Shown piece after piece: positions 24,963-34,478 of a stretch of 52,642 bases of DNA; positions within the stretch are counted from its first letter, which is position 1; every line of letters begins with the position of its first letter. Location: assembly GCA_022797535.1 (NCBI GenBank), contig JAAWKU010000007.1, forward strand, positions 1 through 52,642, in the 5' to 3' direction. This DNA is from Lachnospiraceae bacterium (GTDB lineage Bacteria > Bacillota > Clostridia > Lachnospirales > Lachnospiraceae). A program made the translations under genes and the position numbers. The notes under the pieces are model-generated. The model saw nothing but the letters and a program-made list of their open reading frames with translations. It made no database searches and was not told where the DNA came from.

Positions 24963-25976
24963 TTACTCCTCTTCCCAAAGAGCGTCGGACACTTCAATCT
25001 TCCGATCCCGCAGCATCAGTTCTCTCACGGCTACATCCGCGGGTTTGCCCTCAAAAAGAATGGCGTTGACCTGCTCGATAATGGGAAGCTGCACGTCATA
25101 CTTCTTGGCCAGTTCCATGGCGGCCTTGGTACTGTACACCCCTTCCACCACCATCTGTACCTCCTCCATGGCCTGCTCCATGGTCTTGCCCTGGCCGATG
25201 AGGATGCCTGCCCGACGGTTGCGGGAATGCATGCTGGCGCAGGTCACGATGAGATCCCCGATGCCCGTAAGGCCGCAGAAGGTCTCAAAACGCCCTCCCA
25301 TGGCCGTTCCCAGACGGGCGATTTCGGTGATGCCCCGGGTGATCAGAGCTGCCTTGGTATTGTCCCCATAACCCAGACCGTCCGCAATGCCCGCCGCCAG
25401 CGCCACTACATTTTTTAAGGAGCCTCCCAGTTCAATGCCCAGCACGTCCGGGCTGGTGTAAACCCGAAACACCTCGTTCATGAACAGATTTTGAATATAT
25501 TCCGCGTCGGAGCGTTTTCCGGCCCCCACCACGATGGTGGTGGGAATTCCCCTGCCTACCTCCTCCGCATGGGAGGGACCTGACAACACCGCCACCCGGG
25601 CCTGGGGGATCTCCTGCTCCGTGATCTGGGCCTGGGTCATCAGCGTGTGCTCCTCGATGCCCTTGGCCACATTGACGATGCGTTGGCCCGGGGCCACATG
25701 GGAACAGAGCCTGGCCGCCGTCCTGCGGGTAAAGCTGCTGGCCACCGCCATCACCAGCAGATCGGCTCCCTCCACAGCTTCCCGATCCTCCAGGGTAAAA
25801 CGAATATCTTCCGCCAGTTTCACGCCCGGCAGCATCTTGTGCTCATGCTGCGTCTGCAGCATCTCGATCTCCTTCTCCAGAGCGGACCATACCGTAATCT
25901 TATGTCCGTTCTTGTGTAACAATACCGCCAGGGCGATTCCCCAGCTGCCTCCGCCAATCACCGTAACTTTTGCCAT
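24963..25976 (-). CDS. gpsA: Glycerol-3-phosphate dehydrogenase [NAD(P)+]
   Basis: 337 residues. N-terminal Rossmann motif VTVIGGGSWGIALAVLL (about 4-20), AKGIEEHT (about 105-112), SGPSHAEEVGRGIPTT (about 135-150) and the catalytic-domain ELGGSLKNVVALAAGIADGLGYG, core LKNVVALAAGIADGLGYG. Reduces dihydroxyacetone phosphate to sn-glycerol 3-phosphate, the backbone used by the PlsY acyltransferase encoded just upstream. Last gene of the DUF512-der-plsY-gpsA run. Confidence 0.97.
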   Translation of the reverse strand: MAKVTVIGGGSWGIALAVLLHKNGHKITVWSALEKEIEMLQTQHEHKMLPGVKLAEDIRFTLEDREAVEGADLLVMAVASSFTRRTAARLCSHVAPGQRIVNVAKGIEEHTLMTQAQITEQEIPQARVAVLSGPSHAEEVGRGIPTTIVVGAGKRSDAEYIQNLFMNEVFRVYTSPDVLGIELGGSLKNVVALAAGIADGLGYGDNTKAALITRGITEIARLGTAMGGRFETFCGLTGIGDLIVTCASMHSRNRRAGILIGQGKTMEQAMEEVQMVVEGVYSTKAAMELAKKYDVQLPIIEQVNAILFEGKPADVAVRELMLRDRKIEVSDALWEEE

Positions 25977-25996
25977 AGCCTACACCCCTCCCCTTT

Positions 25997-26022
25997 CCTT
26001 CTCAGAATTCCTTCTCAGAATT
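25997..26022 (-). repeat. Two exact 13-bp tandem repeats between plsY and gpsA
   Basis: CCTTCTCAGAATT occurs twice in direct succession (25997-26009 and 26010-26022). On the transcript each copy carries GAGAAGG, a Shine-Dalgarno-like run, upstream of gpsA. Confidence 0.9.
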
Positions 26023-26097
26023 TTCTTTCCCACAGGCCAATCTCTCGCCGCACCCGCATCGCTTTTACCCGAAGGGGGCACAACCGGGAAAGACGCC

Positions 26098-26793
26098 TCA
26101 GTGCCCCTCGCTCTCCTGGCCGGCCTGGTGGCCGCTGCCGTCCTCCACCTTATTCTTTTTGGTCAGATAGGTCTTGCGCTCCGTGCCATGAAGGAGCCGC
26201 CCGATATTTTCCCGGTGCTTCCAGAAAGCCAGCGCCGTCATGCAGCCAAAGAGAACATACATCTCCACCAGCTGCCCCTGGGTCATCTCCGCAAACAGCC
26301 CCATCTGTCCGCTGATCACCAGCTGGATGATCAGCAGCGTATACACCAGCAGGGAGCCCAAAGATACATAGTGGGTGGTAAAAAAAGCAGCAAAGAAAAC
26401 CACTACGCCTGTCACCACAAACCAGGGATGAAAAGACAGCACCATGCCCGCAGTGGCCGCAATCCCCTTTCCTCCCTTGAAATGCATGTAAAAAGGATAA
26501 TTGTGGCCCAGAATCGCCCCCGCCCCGGTGTAGAGACACAGCAGATAGATAATGGAATGATAGCTGCCGCCAAAAAGCAGCCGCACCAGCCACACCGCCG
26601 CCATACATTTCAGGCAGTCTCCGGCAAAAACGATGAGCCCCGCCTTGGTGCCCAGCACCCGCAATGCGTTGGTAGTGCCGGAATTGCCGCTGCCGTGCTG
26701 GCGGATGTCAATTCCATGGGCCTTACCATAGAAATAGCCGGTCTGAAACAGGCCAAAAACATATCCGATCAGCAAACATATCACCCTTATCAT
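26098..26793 (-). CDS. plsY: Glycerol-3-phosphate acyltransferase PlsY
   Basis: 231 residues, multi-spanning. PlsY motifs are present: [15 protein letters not shown] (about 36-50), [20 protein letters not shown], core [12 protein letters not shown] (about 108-119), and a third loop late in the protein. It acylates glycerol 3-phosphate from acyl-phosphate at the inner face of the membrane. The charged C-terminal tail of about 25 residues (ending near [10 protein letters not shown]) is longer than usual. Its ATG overlaps the der stop (ATGA), so the two are translationally coupled. Confidence 0.95.
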   Translation of the reverse strand: MIRVICLLIGYVFGLFQTGYFYGKAHGIDIRQHGSGNSGTTNALRVLGTKAGLIVFAGDCLKCMAAVWLVRLLFGGSYHSIIYLLCLYTGAGAILGHNYPFYMHFKGGKGIAATAGMVLSFHPWFVVTGVVVFFAAFFTTHYVSLGSLLVYTLLIIQLVISGQMGLFAEMTQGQLVEMYVLFGCMTALAFWKHRENIGRLLHGTERKTYLTKKNKVEDGSGHQAGQESEGH

Positions 26794-28130
26794 GATTCTT
26801 TTTCCTTTCGTTCCCTGATGATGAACCGCAGCGGGGTGCCTCTGAAGCCAAAGGTCTCCCTGATCTGGTTCTCAATATATCTGGTATAGGAGAAATGCAT
26901 CAGCTCCTTGTCATTTACAAATATCACGAAAGTGGGAGGCTTAACCGCCACCTGGGTGATATAATACAGCCTCAGCCGTCTGCCCTTGTCTGTGGGAGGC
27001 TGCTGCAGGGCCACCGCCTCCGCCATGATCTCGTTGAGCACGCCGGTGGCCACCCGCATGGCATGGTTCTCGCTGACCATGTCGATGGTCTCAAAAAGTT
27101 TGGGAAGCCGCTGTCCTGTTTTGGCGGAGATAAATACCAGTTCCGCATACTGCATGAAGGAGAGAGTGTTCCGCACCTTTTCCGTAAAACGGTAGATTGT
27201 CTTGTCATCCTTTTCCAGGGCATCCCATTTGTTGACCGCGATAATAACCGCCTTGCCCCTGTCATGGGCAATCCCTGCGATCTTGGCGTCCTGTTCCGTC
27301 ACGCCCTCCACCGCGTCAATCACCAGTACCACTACATCGGCCCGCTCCACCGCGCCCACGGTGCGGATGATCATATACCGCTCCAATTCCTCTTTAATCT
27401 TGTTTTTGCGGCGCAGTCCCGCTGTGTCGATAAACACATATTCCCGGTCTGCGTAGGTGATTTCCGTGTCCACCGCGTCCCGGGTGGTGCCTGCGATATC
27501 CGACACAATCAGCCGGTTCTCCCCCAGCAGCTTGTTGATAATGGAAGATTTGCCCACATTGGGCTTTCCCACGATGGCCACCCGGGTGCGGTCATCCTCC
27601 TCCTCATCCCCGTCCTGTTTCGGGAAATGGGAGACCACTTCCTCCAGCATGTCGCCCAGTCCCAGCTTATTGGCGGCGGAGACCGGGTGGGGGTCTCCGA
27701 TCCCCAGATTGTAGAACTCATACACATCCGCCATGTATTTCTCAAAGCTGTCCACCTTGTTCACCACCAGCACCACGGGCTTTTGACAGCGGCGCAGCAT
27801 GTCTGCCACCTTGGAGTCCGCATCCTGCAGCCCCTGACGCACATCCACCAAAAAGAGAATCACGTCCGCCGTATCCATGGCGATCTGGGCCTGCTCCCGC
27901 ATCTGGGACAGGATAATGTCTTTGCTCTCCGGCTCGATGCCGCCGGTGTCAATCAGGGTGAAATTGTAGTCCAGCCAACTGGCATCTGCATAGATCCGAT
28001 CCCGGGTAATACCCGGTGTATCCTTCACAATGGAAATCTTTTCCCCGGCCAGGGCGTTAAACAGGGTGGATTTGCCCACATTGGGCCTGCCCACCACCGC
28101 TACAATGGGTTTTCCTCTTCTATTTTCCAC
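26790..28130 (-). CDS. der: Ribosome-associated GTPase Der (EngA)
   Basis: 446 residues with two tandem G domains: G1 GRPNVGKST (about 13-21) and a second G1 GKPNVGKSS (about 187-195), each with DTxG ([23 protein letters not shown]) and N-K-x-D (NKVD; NKWD). The C-terminal KH-like domain (about 360-440) binds RNA. Needed for 50S assembly. Start is GTG at 28130, directly following the DUF512 stop, with AAAGAGG inside that gene. Confidence 0.97.
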   Translation of the reverse strand: MENRRGKPIVAVVGRPNVGKSTLFNALAGEKISIVKDTPGITRDRIYADASWLDYNFTLIDTGGIEPESKDIILSQMREQAQIAMDTADVILFLVDVRQGLQDADSKVADMLRRCQKPVVLVVNKVDSFEKYMADVYEFYNLGIGDPHPVSAANKLGLGDMLEEVVSHFPKQDGDEEEDDRTRVAIVGKPNVGKSSIINKLLGENRLIVSDIAGTTRDAVDTEITYADREYVFIDTAGLRRKNKIKEELERYMIIRTVGAVERADVVVLVIDAVEGVTEQDAKIAGIAHDRGKAVIIAVNKWDALEKDDKTIYRFTEKVRNTLSFMQYAELVFISAKTGQRLPKLFETIDMVSENHAMRVATGVLNEIMAEAVALQQPPTDKGRRLRLYYITQVAVKPPTFVIFVNDKELMHFSYTRYIENQIRETFGFRGTPLRFIIRERKEKES

Positions 28131-29504
28131 TTAAAATGTACCTCTTTCCTTTGTCTCCAAACCACTCCAATGCCTGCCCAGCACCGCATTGATAAAGTCA
28201 CATCCGCTTGATTTTACAATATTAATCTCCGCTTGTAAAGAGTTTTTCATCTCCTCCACCGTCAAATCGTCCAAAAACACGGATTCGCCGCTGCGCAGCA
28301 CATTCTGAGGCAGAAGCAGCCGGCTCCCCAGAGGTTTTCCCTTAAGCTGGGCCAGGATGTCCTGTCCCGTCAGCAGACCGGACACTGTGATCCTCTCCCC
28401 GAAAAAGTCATTGCGGATAGCATATACATGGATCTCCAGCCCCGGAAAGTCCTCCATCATCTCCCGGGCCATCTGCTTTATATAAGGATAGGCCAGCCTG
28501 CCCGTGGCCATGGAAAGCTCTTCCTGTACCGTCAGGTCTGGAATCTGCCTTTTCAGACGCAGTTCCTCCCGTCCCCGGGCAAACTCATCCAGAAGCAGCC
28601 GGGTCATGCCTACGCCGTTTTCAAGCTGTAAATATCCGTCATACCGCTCTTCCCCGGGAAGCTCCTCCCCGGCCAGGATATACCACTCGTCGCTGGCATG
28701 AATAAAATGAGTCCCCTGCTCTTTATACAGCTTTTCCTGCCAGCCGTGGATGATCCGCAGCACCTCCCTGGCATCCTCCCGTTCAAAGGGTTCCAGAGGA
28801 TACAATCCCTCCCGGTATCTGGTCAGACCCACCGGCACCACGGAAACGCTCTCCAAACAGGGGAGGTACCGGGTCAGCTGGGATATGCTGTACTCCAGTT
28901 CTGCGCCGTCATTGACTCCCTTGCACAACACAATCTGCCCGTTCATGGTGATCCCGGCTTCATAGAGCCTGTCCACTTTCCCCAGGGCCTCTCCTGCGAA
29001 CCGATTGTTCAGCATCCTGCACCGGAGCTGGGGATTCATGGTGTGGAAGGATATATTGATGGGAGACAAATGGTATCGGATAATCCGGTCGATATCATGA
29101 TCCGACATATTGGTAAGGGTCACATAGTTCCCCTGCAGAAAAGAAAGTCTGGAATCATCGTCCTTGAAATACAGGGTCTCCCGCATCCCCCCGGGCATCT
29201 GGTCGATAAAGCAGAAGATACATTTGTTATGGCAGCTCCGATATTCGTCCATCAATCCGTTTTCAAACGCAATTCCCAGATCCTCATCATACTCTTTATC
29301 CACCTCCAGCAGCCACTGCTCCCCGTCCGGCTTCTCCACCACCACCTCGATATAAGTGTCCTGTATCAGGAACTGGTAGTCAAAGATATCCTCGATCTCC
29401 GTATTGTCTATGGCCAGCAGCTTATCTCCTGGCGCAATCTCCAGTTCCTCCGCAATGCTTCCCGGCAGTACCCTGCTGATCACATGTCCTTTTTTCTGAT
29501 TCAT
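28131..29504 (-). CDS. DUF512 protein: PDZ plus radical-SAM-like domain
   Basis: 457 residues. N-terminal PDZ-like domain (about 5-70: GHVISRVLPGSIAEELEIAPGDKLLAIDN, core LPGSIAEELEIAPGDKLLAI). Next comes a radical-SAM-like segment with clustered cysteines CHNKCIFCFIDQMP (about 92-105), in the CxxxCxxC spacing typical of [4Fe-4S] radical SAM enzymes. It then follows the DUF512 C-terminal domain to the end. The family is widespread in Clostridia; its reaction is not known. It leads an operon with der, plsY and gpsA. ATG 29504 is preferred because the promoter at 29593-29621 starts the transcript near the upstream alternative. Confidence 0.9.
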   Translation of the reverse strand: MNQKKGHVISRVLPGSIAEELEIAPGDKLLAIDNTEIEDIFDYQFLIQDTYIEVVVEKPDGEQWLLEVDKEYDEDLGIAFENGLMDEYRSCHNKCIFCFIDQMPGGMRETLYFKDDDSRLSFLQGNYVTLTNMSDHDIDRIIRYHLSPINISFHTMNPQLRCRMLNNRFAGEALGKVDRLYEAGITMNGQIVLCKGVNDGAELEYSISQLTRYLPCLESVSVVPVGLTRYREGLYPLEPFEREDAREVLRIIHGWQEKLYKEQGTHFIHASDEWYILAGEELPGEERYDGYLQLENGVGMTRLLLDEFARGREELRLKRQIPDLTVQEELSMATGRLAYPYIKQMAREMMEDFPGLEIHVYAIRNDFFGERITVSGLLTGQDILAQLKGKPLGSRLLLPQNVLRSGESVFLDDLTVEEMKNSLQAEINIVKSSGCDFINAVLGRHWSGLETKERGTF

Positions 29505-29592
29505 ATATCCGTTTACTCCTGCCTGAATAAATGTGAGCTTTCCCGCAATCCGGCCCGAAAACCGCCTGGGCAGGACCAGCAACTTTATCTCC

Positions 29593-29621
29593 AGTTTACT
29601 AGAAAATTCTTGACGTGTCCA
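29593..29621 (-). promoter_or_regulatory. Promoter of the DUF512-der-plsY-gpsA operon
   Basis: -35 TGGACA (29616-29621), 17-bp spacer, -10 TAAACT (29593-29598). It overlaps the divergent prs promoter. Confidence 0.62.
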
Positions 29622-29639
29622 CTCCCTTAATGATATAAA
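29610..29639 (+). promoter_or_regulatory. prs promoter
   Basis: -35 TTGACG (29610-29615) and -10 TATAAA (29634-29639), spacer 18. Its -35 lies inside the spacer of the divergent DUF512 promoter, so the two are mutually exclusive or co-regulated. Confidence 0.65.
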
Positions 29640-29681
29640 TTAAATGTATAAAGTTGTTTCTACACTTTTGGAGGAAATTTC

Positions 29682-30878
29682 ATGCCCAATTTACGAGAGT
29701 TGGAAAACGCAATGCCTGTGGCGCCTCTGAAGCTGATCGCCCTGCCCTCCGCAGAACGGATGGGCCGCAGGATCAATGATTATCTGGTGGAATTCCGCCG
29801 CAGCATCAACAATGAAAAAGTGAAAAACGATCCCGCCTTTCACGGCTATATCGAAAACAATTATCTAACCCTTGCAGACTGTCCCCGTTTCGGCACCGGT
29901 GAAGCCAAGGGAGTATTCCATGAGTCCATCAGGGGCAAAGACCTGTTCCTGCTGGTGGACGTGTGCAACCACAGCATTACATATCCGCTTAACGGCTACA
30001 CCAATCATATGTCCCCCGATGACCACTATCAGGATCTGAAACGGATCATCGCCGCCGTGGAGGGCAAGGCCCGCCGGGTCAACGTGATCATGCCCTTTCT
30101 GTACGAGGGCCGGCAGCACAAGCGGAACGGACGGGAATCCCTGGACTGCGCTTACGCATTGAAAGAATTGCAGGATATGGGAGTCTCCAATTTTGTGACT
30201 TTTGACGCCCATGATCCCCGGGTGCAGAACGCCACTCCCCTTAGCGGCTTCGACAACTTCCAGCCCCCTTATCAGTTCCTGCGGGCCCTGCTGGGCGCGG
30301 AGGAGGATCTGGTGGTGGACAAGGAACATCTGCTGGTCATCAGCCCCGACGAAGGGGCCCTGGACCGGGCCATCTATTTTGCCACCGTGCTGGGAGTGGA
30401 CACCGGCATGTTCTACAAGCGCCGGGATTACTCCACCATAGAAAACGGCAAGAATCCCATTGTGGCCCATGAATTTCTGGGGGACAACATCGACGGTAAG
30501 GATATCATCATCATAGACGACATGATCTCCTCCGGGGGCAGCATGCTGGACACCGCCAGACAGCTGAAACGGATGAATGCCCGGAGAGTCTATATCTGCT
30601 GTACCTTCGGCCTGTTCACCGACGGTCTGAAAGCCTTTGACCACGCCTTCGAGCAGGGGCATTTTGACAAGGTGATTACCACCAATCTCACCTATCTGCC
30701 CCCGGAGATCCACACCAGGCCCTATTTTGTGGAGGCGGATATGAGCAAGTTCCTGGCGTCTATCATCGACTTTATGAACCACGATGTGTCTCTGACCAAT
30801 GCCACTGCCACCACGGAAAAAATCCGCAATATTGTGGAAATCTACAACAGCCGCAGAGAATTTGTGACCAGGGACTGA
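29682..30878 (+). CDS. prs: Ribose-phosphate pyrophosphokinase (long, divergent)
   Basis: 398 residues, longer than the usual 310-320. PRPP synthase features: FLYEGRQHKRNGRESL at about 139-154 (ATP/catalytic flexible loop equivalent), FDAHDP (about 174-179, pyrophosphate/metal site), SPDEGALDRA (about 221-230) and the PRPP-binding loop IIIIDDMISSGGS (about 275-287). It makes PRPP from ribose 5-phosphate and ATP for nucleotide, His and Trp synthesis. An extra N-terminal stretch and an insertion before residue 100 mark it as a divergent clostridial type. Whether it keeps ADP feedback control cannot be told. Confidence 0.93.
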   Translation: MPNLRELENAMPVAPLKLIALPSAERMGRRINDYLVEFRRSINNEKVKNDPAFHGYIENNYLTLADCPRFGTGEAKGVFHESIRGKDLFLLVDVCNHSITYPLNGYTNHMSPDDHYQDLKRIIAAVEGKARRVNVIMPFLYEGRQHKRNGRESLDCAYALKELQDMGVSNFVTFDAHDPRVQNATPLSGFDNFQPPYQFLRALLGAEEDLVVDKEHLLVISPDEGALDRAIYFATVLGVDTGMFYKRRDYSTIENGKNPIVAHEFLGDNIDGKDIIIIDDMISSGGSMLDTARQLKRMNARRVYICCTFGLFTDGLKAFDHAFEQGHFDKVITTNLTYLPPEIHTRPYFVEADMSKFLASIIDFMNHDVSLTNATATTEKIRNIVEIYNSRREFVTRD

Positions 30879-30893
30879 GCGCCCTGGTCTTTC
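30867..30893 (+). terminator. Terminator of prs
   Basis: ACCAGGG (30867-30873) pairs with CCCTGGT (30882-30888), loop 8 nt, followed by CTTTCC. The stem contains the last codons and stop of prs. Confidence 0.7.
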
Positions 30894-30894
30894 C

Positions 30895-33675
30895 TTATTC
30901 CTCTGCCTTTTTGTCCGCCCCGGCCTGTTCCTGATACTCCTGGAAGCGCAGGATTACCTTGAACAGGTCCCCGTCCAGGACGATCCGGAATTCTCCCTTC
31001 TGGAGCTCTGTCAGGTTCCTGGCAATGGAAAGGCCCAGGCCGCTCCCCTCGCTGCTGCGGGATACGTCCCCTCTGACAAAGCGTTCCGTCAGTTCGTCCG
31101 GGCTGAAATTCAGCGATGTCTCCGAGATATTTTTCACGGATACTGTCACCATTCCCTCCGCTTTCTCCAGATCCACATAGACCCTGGTCCCTTCCATGGC
31201 ATACTTGCAGATATTGTTGAACAGATTCTCCACCACCCGCCACATGCGGCGGCTGTCCGCATAGATATAGGCCGGACCGCTGGGTTCCGTGACCAGGATC
31301 TGAAGTTTTTTCTCTTCCAGCTTCTCCGAGAACTCCCCCACAGACTGACGCACCAGTTCCGTCAGATCCAATCTGCTGTAATCCAGCGTAATATTGCCCG
31401 AGGAGATCTTTGACGCCTCCAGCAGATCGTCAGTCAACTGCTTCAGCCGCTGGGCCTTGGCATCCAGCACAGTGATATAACCGCTGGCAGGCTCCTGGGT
31501 AATCTTCTCCCGCTTTAACAGGTTCACATAGTTGATGATGGAAGTCAGAGGCGTCTTGATATCATGGGATACATTGGTGATCAGATCCGCCTGCATCCTC
31601 TCATCTTTCATGCTGGTGGCCACCGCCTTGCGGATCCCGTCTCCCATATTATTTACCGACGCCGCCAGTTCCTTGTTGTCCCCGTGCAGTTGCTCACTGT
31701 CCAGCACATAGCTGATATCCCCGCCCCGGATCCGGGAAATGCCGCTGATAATCTCGCTGCGCTCCGCGCTCCTACGGAAAATGTAGATTCCCACTCCCCC
31801 GTCCAGCAATACGATACAAAGCAGAGGAAGCAGCATCAGCCAGCCCGGGGCTTCCCGCAATTCGTACATGGCCAGCACACAAAGTAGATTGGCTAACAGG
31901 AAAATATTGTAGGGCATCAGAGTGCGGATCACGGCGTTGGGATTTTCCAGCATACGGTTCAGTCCTTTGCCTATTCCCCTGCTCATCCGATACAAAATAC
32001 TGCTTTTCCACAGATTTCCATATCGCAGCCGCCTCACCAGACTGTACCAGAACAGACAGGCCGCCAGGCTTGAAAGCAGCCCAAACCCGCCGCACATAAT
32101 CAGCATATATTGCTTTGCCACCGCCAGCTGCTGTATCGTGGCCCGGTTGCTCCGGTAAAAGACAGAGCTGTATACATTCCCATAGATCAATTCAAATAGC
32201 TGCCATAGCCCCAGAAGGGTAAGCAGTAAAAGCATCATTACCAGTTCTGTGGGAATACGATCAAAAATATAGGGGGTGGGGAAAGCATCCCCCTCCTTGG
32301 GTCTGCCCGTGGTATAGCTGACATACCCCCCGATGCCCAGCCATAGCAATGAAAATATACCGAAAAAAATCAGAATTATCCAGATATGGGGAATAATATT
32401 GTTGTAGGTATCCTGAGCCAGGAAAAACTGATCCTGCCGGATGGGGAAATCTGTGTTTACACCAATCCACAACTTGGTATTTTTCGGAAAGGCATACTCA
32501 TAATCGCTCACATTGTCAAACATCTCTTCCTCGGTGATGTTGGCGTTGGATTCCAGGCGCATGGCGTCGGGAAAATACACCACATATTTGCCCAGACGGC
32601 GGAAATAGTCTGTTTTCTCACTATCTGTCAGACCCGCAAAAGACTCTTCCATATTTGTATAGTACTCCTGGCCGTCCCTGGTGGTGGTGCTGATAAAAAA
32701 CTGCAGATTGGTCTTGCCCTGAGCATAAAGGTCATTCTGCCTCTGGTACAGGGCATAATTGTAGGCAAGAGTCTCCACCGTCTCCATCACGTTGGCCTCC
32801 AGCATACAGTACTCCGGCCAGTTGGAGCAGCTGGCCGCAATGGATTGTTCCGTCAGGGTGGCGTACCTGGGCGCCAGCATCTCCATGCTGATGACCTCCT
32901 GACCTCCCCGGTCCAGGAGCAGCACCTGCTTCCCCAGCATGGCCATCTCCGTGGTGATCCGATTGAACAGAGAGTCAATTCCCCAGTAACTCTCTACATA
33001 ATCCATTGCCGTTCTGTAGGCCTCCTCCTGCTCCATAAAGTCGAACTCCGTCACCAGGCTGTCCTCCTGGGAGTCGTCTGGCGTTTCCCCCGCCGCCGGC
33101 CTGTCCAGTTCGTTCTGGATATCCCAGGCAATAAAATCGGAGATCTCCTCCTCCGAAAAGCCGAACTGCTCCAGATCGCTGCCGTATCCATAGCTGGTAA
33201 AGATGCTCTCATACCCAAAATAGGCTATAAAATCAAATTTGCTCTGGAAAGTCACCGTCTGAATCTCCAGACCGTATTTGCCCCAACGGATCAGTTCGTC
33301 CAGCTGATAGCTGGCGCTCACCGGGCATTTGCTCTTCTGGGAGACGCGGTTAACAAACTTGGTCACGTCAATGACTTTTGCGCCGTCAAAACGCCCATTG
33401 GTCTCCACCTGTCCCTTGATTACCGCCAGCCTGGTAATATCGTTGATGGCGTTGAGGAATATATCGGTGAAAATCCGGGAATCTTCAAACTCCCCCGCGT
33501 TGTCCATGAGGGCCACCTGGTAGCCGATCTGGTCGCCGTACATATTGTCCACCACAATATTGGAATTGACGGCAATGATCCCCACCATCACCGCTATGCC
33601 AATGGCGGCAAGCTGCTGCAGGATATGCAGTGTGAGCCTCGCCAATACTCTCTTTTCTTTCATTCCGATCCCCAT
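30895..33675 (-). CDS. Sensor histidine kinase with very large extracellular domain
   Basis: 926 residues. First membrane helix about 18-38, then an extracellular domain of about 390 residues (40-428), then several membrane helices (about 430-450, 478-495, 522-545, 590-605, 613-635). HAMP-like linker before H-box NVSHDIKTPLTSI with His704. N-box ENLFNNICKYAMEG and G-box EGSGLGLSIARN follow. It is the paralogue of the kinase at 17043-19523: the ATP domains share RFVRGD, and both extracellular domains are long, but the latter differ in sequence, so different signals are likely. Its partner is the response regulator encoded 13 bp upstream. Confidence 0.92.
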   Translation of the reverse strand: MGIGMKEKRVLARLTLHILQQLAAIGIAVMVGIIAVNSNIVVDNMYGDQIGYQVALMDNAGEFEDSRIFTDIFLNAINDITRLAVIKGQVETNGRFDGAKVIDVTKFVNRVSQKSKCPVSASYQLDELIRWGKYGLEIQTVTFQSKFDFIAYFGYESIFTSYGYGSDLEQFGFSEEEISDFIAWDIQNELDRPAAGETPDDSQEDSLVTEFDFMEQEEAYRTAMDYVESYWGIDSLFNRITTEMAMLGKQVLLLDRGGQEVISMEMLAPRYATLTEQSIAASCSNWPEYCMLEANVMETVETLAYNYALYQRQNDLYAQGKTNLQFFISTTTRDGQEYYTNMEESFAGLTDSEKTDYFRRLGKYVVYFPDAMRLESNANITEEEMFDNVSDYEYAFPKNTKLWIGVNTDFPIRQDQFFLAQDTYNNIIPHIWIILIFFGIFSLLWLGIGGYVSYTTGRPKEGDAFPTPYIFDRIPTELVMMLLLLTLLGLWQLFELIYGNVYSSVFYRSNRATIQQLAVAKQYMLIMCGGFGLLSSLAACLFWYSLVRRLRYGNLWKSSILYRMSRGIGKGLNRMLENPNAVIRTLMPYNIFLLANLLCVLAMYELREAPGWLMLLPLLCIVLLDGGVGIYIFRRSAERSEIISGISRIRGGDISYVLDSEQLHGDNKELAASVNNMGDGIRKAVATSMKDERMQADLITNVSHDIKTPLTSIINYVNLLKREKITQEPASGYITVLDAKAQRLKQLTDDLLEASKISSGNITLDYSRLDLTELVRQSVGEFSEKLEEKKLQILVTEPSGPAYIYADSRRMWRVVENLFNNICKYAMEGTRVYVDLEKAEGMVTVSVKNISETSLNFSPDELTERFVRGDVSRSSEGSGLGLSIARNLTELQKGEFRIVLDGDLFKVILRFQEYQEQAGADKKAEE

Positions 33676-33688
33676 GCGCCTTTACAAA

Positions 33689-34387
33689 TTACGGTTCCTG
33701 CTTTTCCACTTTATACCCCACTCCCCATACCACTTTCAGGTAACGGGGATCCCTGGGATTGATCTCTATCTTTTCCCGAATGTGGCGGATATGCACCGCC
33801 ACCGTGTTGTCCGCGCCAATGGCGTCCTCATTCCAGATATTCTCATAGATCTGGTTAATGGAAAAGACCCGCCCCTGATTTTTCACAAGCAGCAGCAGAA
33901 TGTTGTACTCGATGGGAGTGAGTTTAACCACTTCCCCGTCCACAGTGACTTCCTTGTTTTCGTCATTGATGATAAGCCCCCCTGCCTGATAGGTCTGAAT
34001 CTTCTCCTGCCCCAGACTGCCCAGCGATGTATAGCGGCGCAGATTGGACTTCACCCTGGCTACCAGTTCCAGTGGATTGAAGGGCTTGGTCACATAATCG
34101 TCCGCCCCCACATTCAGTCCCAGAATCTTGTCCGTGTCCTCGGATTTGGCGGACAGGATAATAATGGGTATACTGCTGTTCTCCCGAATCTTCAAAGTGG
34201 CGGCGATCCCATCCATCTTGGGCATCATCACATCCATGATCAGCAGATGAATCTGTTCCCGGGCCAGCAGTTCCAGGGCCTGCTCCCCGTCATATGCCCT
34301 GAACACCTGATATCCCTCCTCACGCAGATAGATATCAATGGCTTCTACAATTTCTCTGTCATCGTCACATACCAATATGTTTGCCAT
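33689..34387 (-). CDS. OmpR-family response regulator
   Basis: 232 residues. Receiver with CDDD acidic pocket, Asp52 phosphoacceptor (LLIMDVMMPK) and VTKPFNPLELVARV. DNA-binding winged helix from about 133 (TPIEYNILLLLVKNQGRVFS) ends WGVGYKVEKQ. Close relative of the regulator at 19542-20258. GGAGGG precedes the ATG. Confidence 0.95.
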   Translation of the reverse strand: MANILVCDDDREIVEAIDIYLREEGYQVFRAYDGEQALELLAREQIHLLIMDVMMPKMDGIAATLKIRENSSIPIIILSAKSEDTDKILGLNVGADDYVTKPFNPLELVARVKSNLRRYTSLGSLGQEKIQTYQAGGLIINDENKEVTVDGEVVKLTPIEYNILLLLVKNQGRVFSINQIYENIWNEDAIGADNTVAVHIRHIREKIEINPRDPRYLKVVWGVGYKVEKQEP

Positions 34388-34478
34388 ATGTCCCTCCGTT
34401 TAAACTCTCAGGATACCAGTCCGGCGCACCCTGTGTCCTCATACTGCCCTGCCTCAAAACGTTCGGACAGAGCGGGGA

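Noticed and set aside
26895..28211. Long plus-strand open frame opposite der
   Set aside because: Mirrors der codon usage; the der frame has both GTPase motif sets intact.
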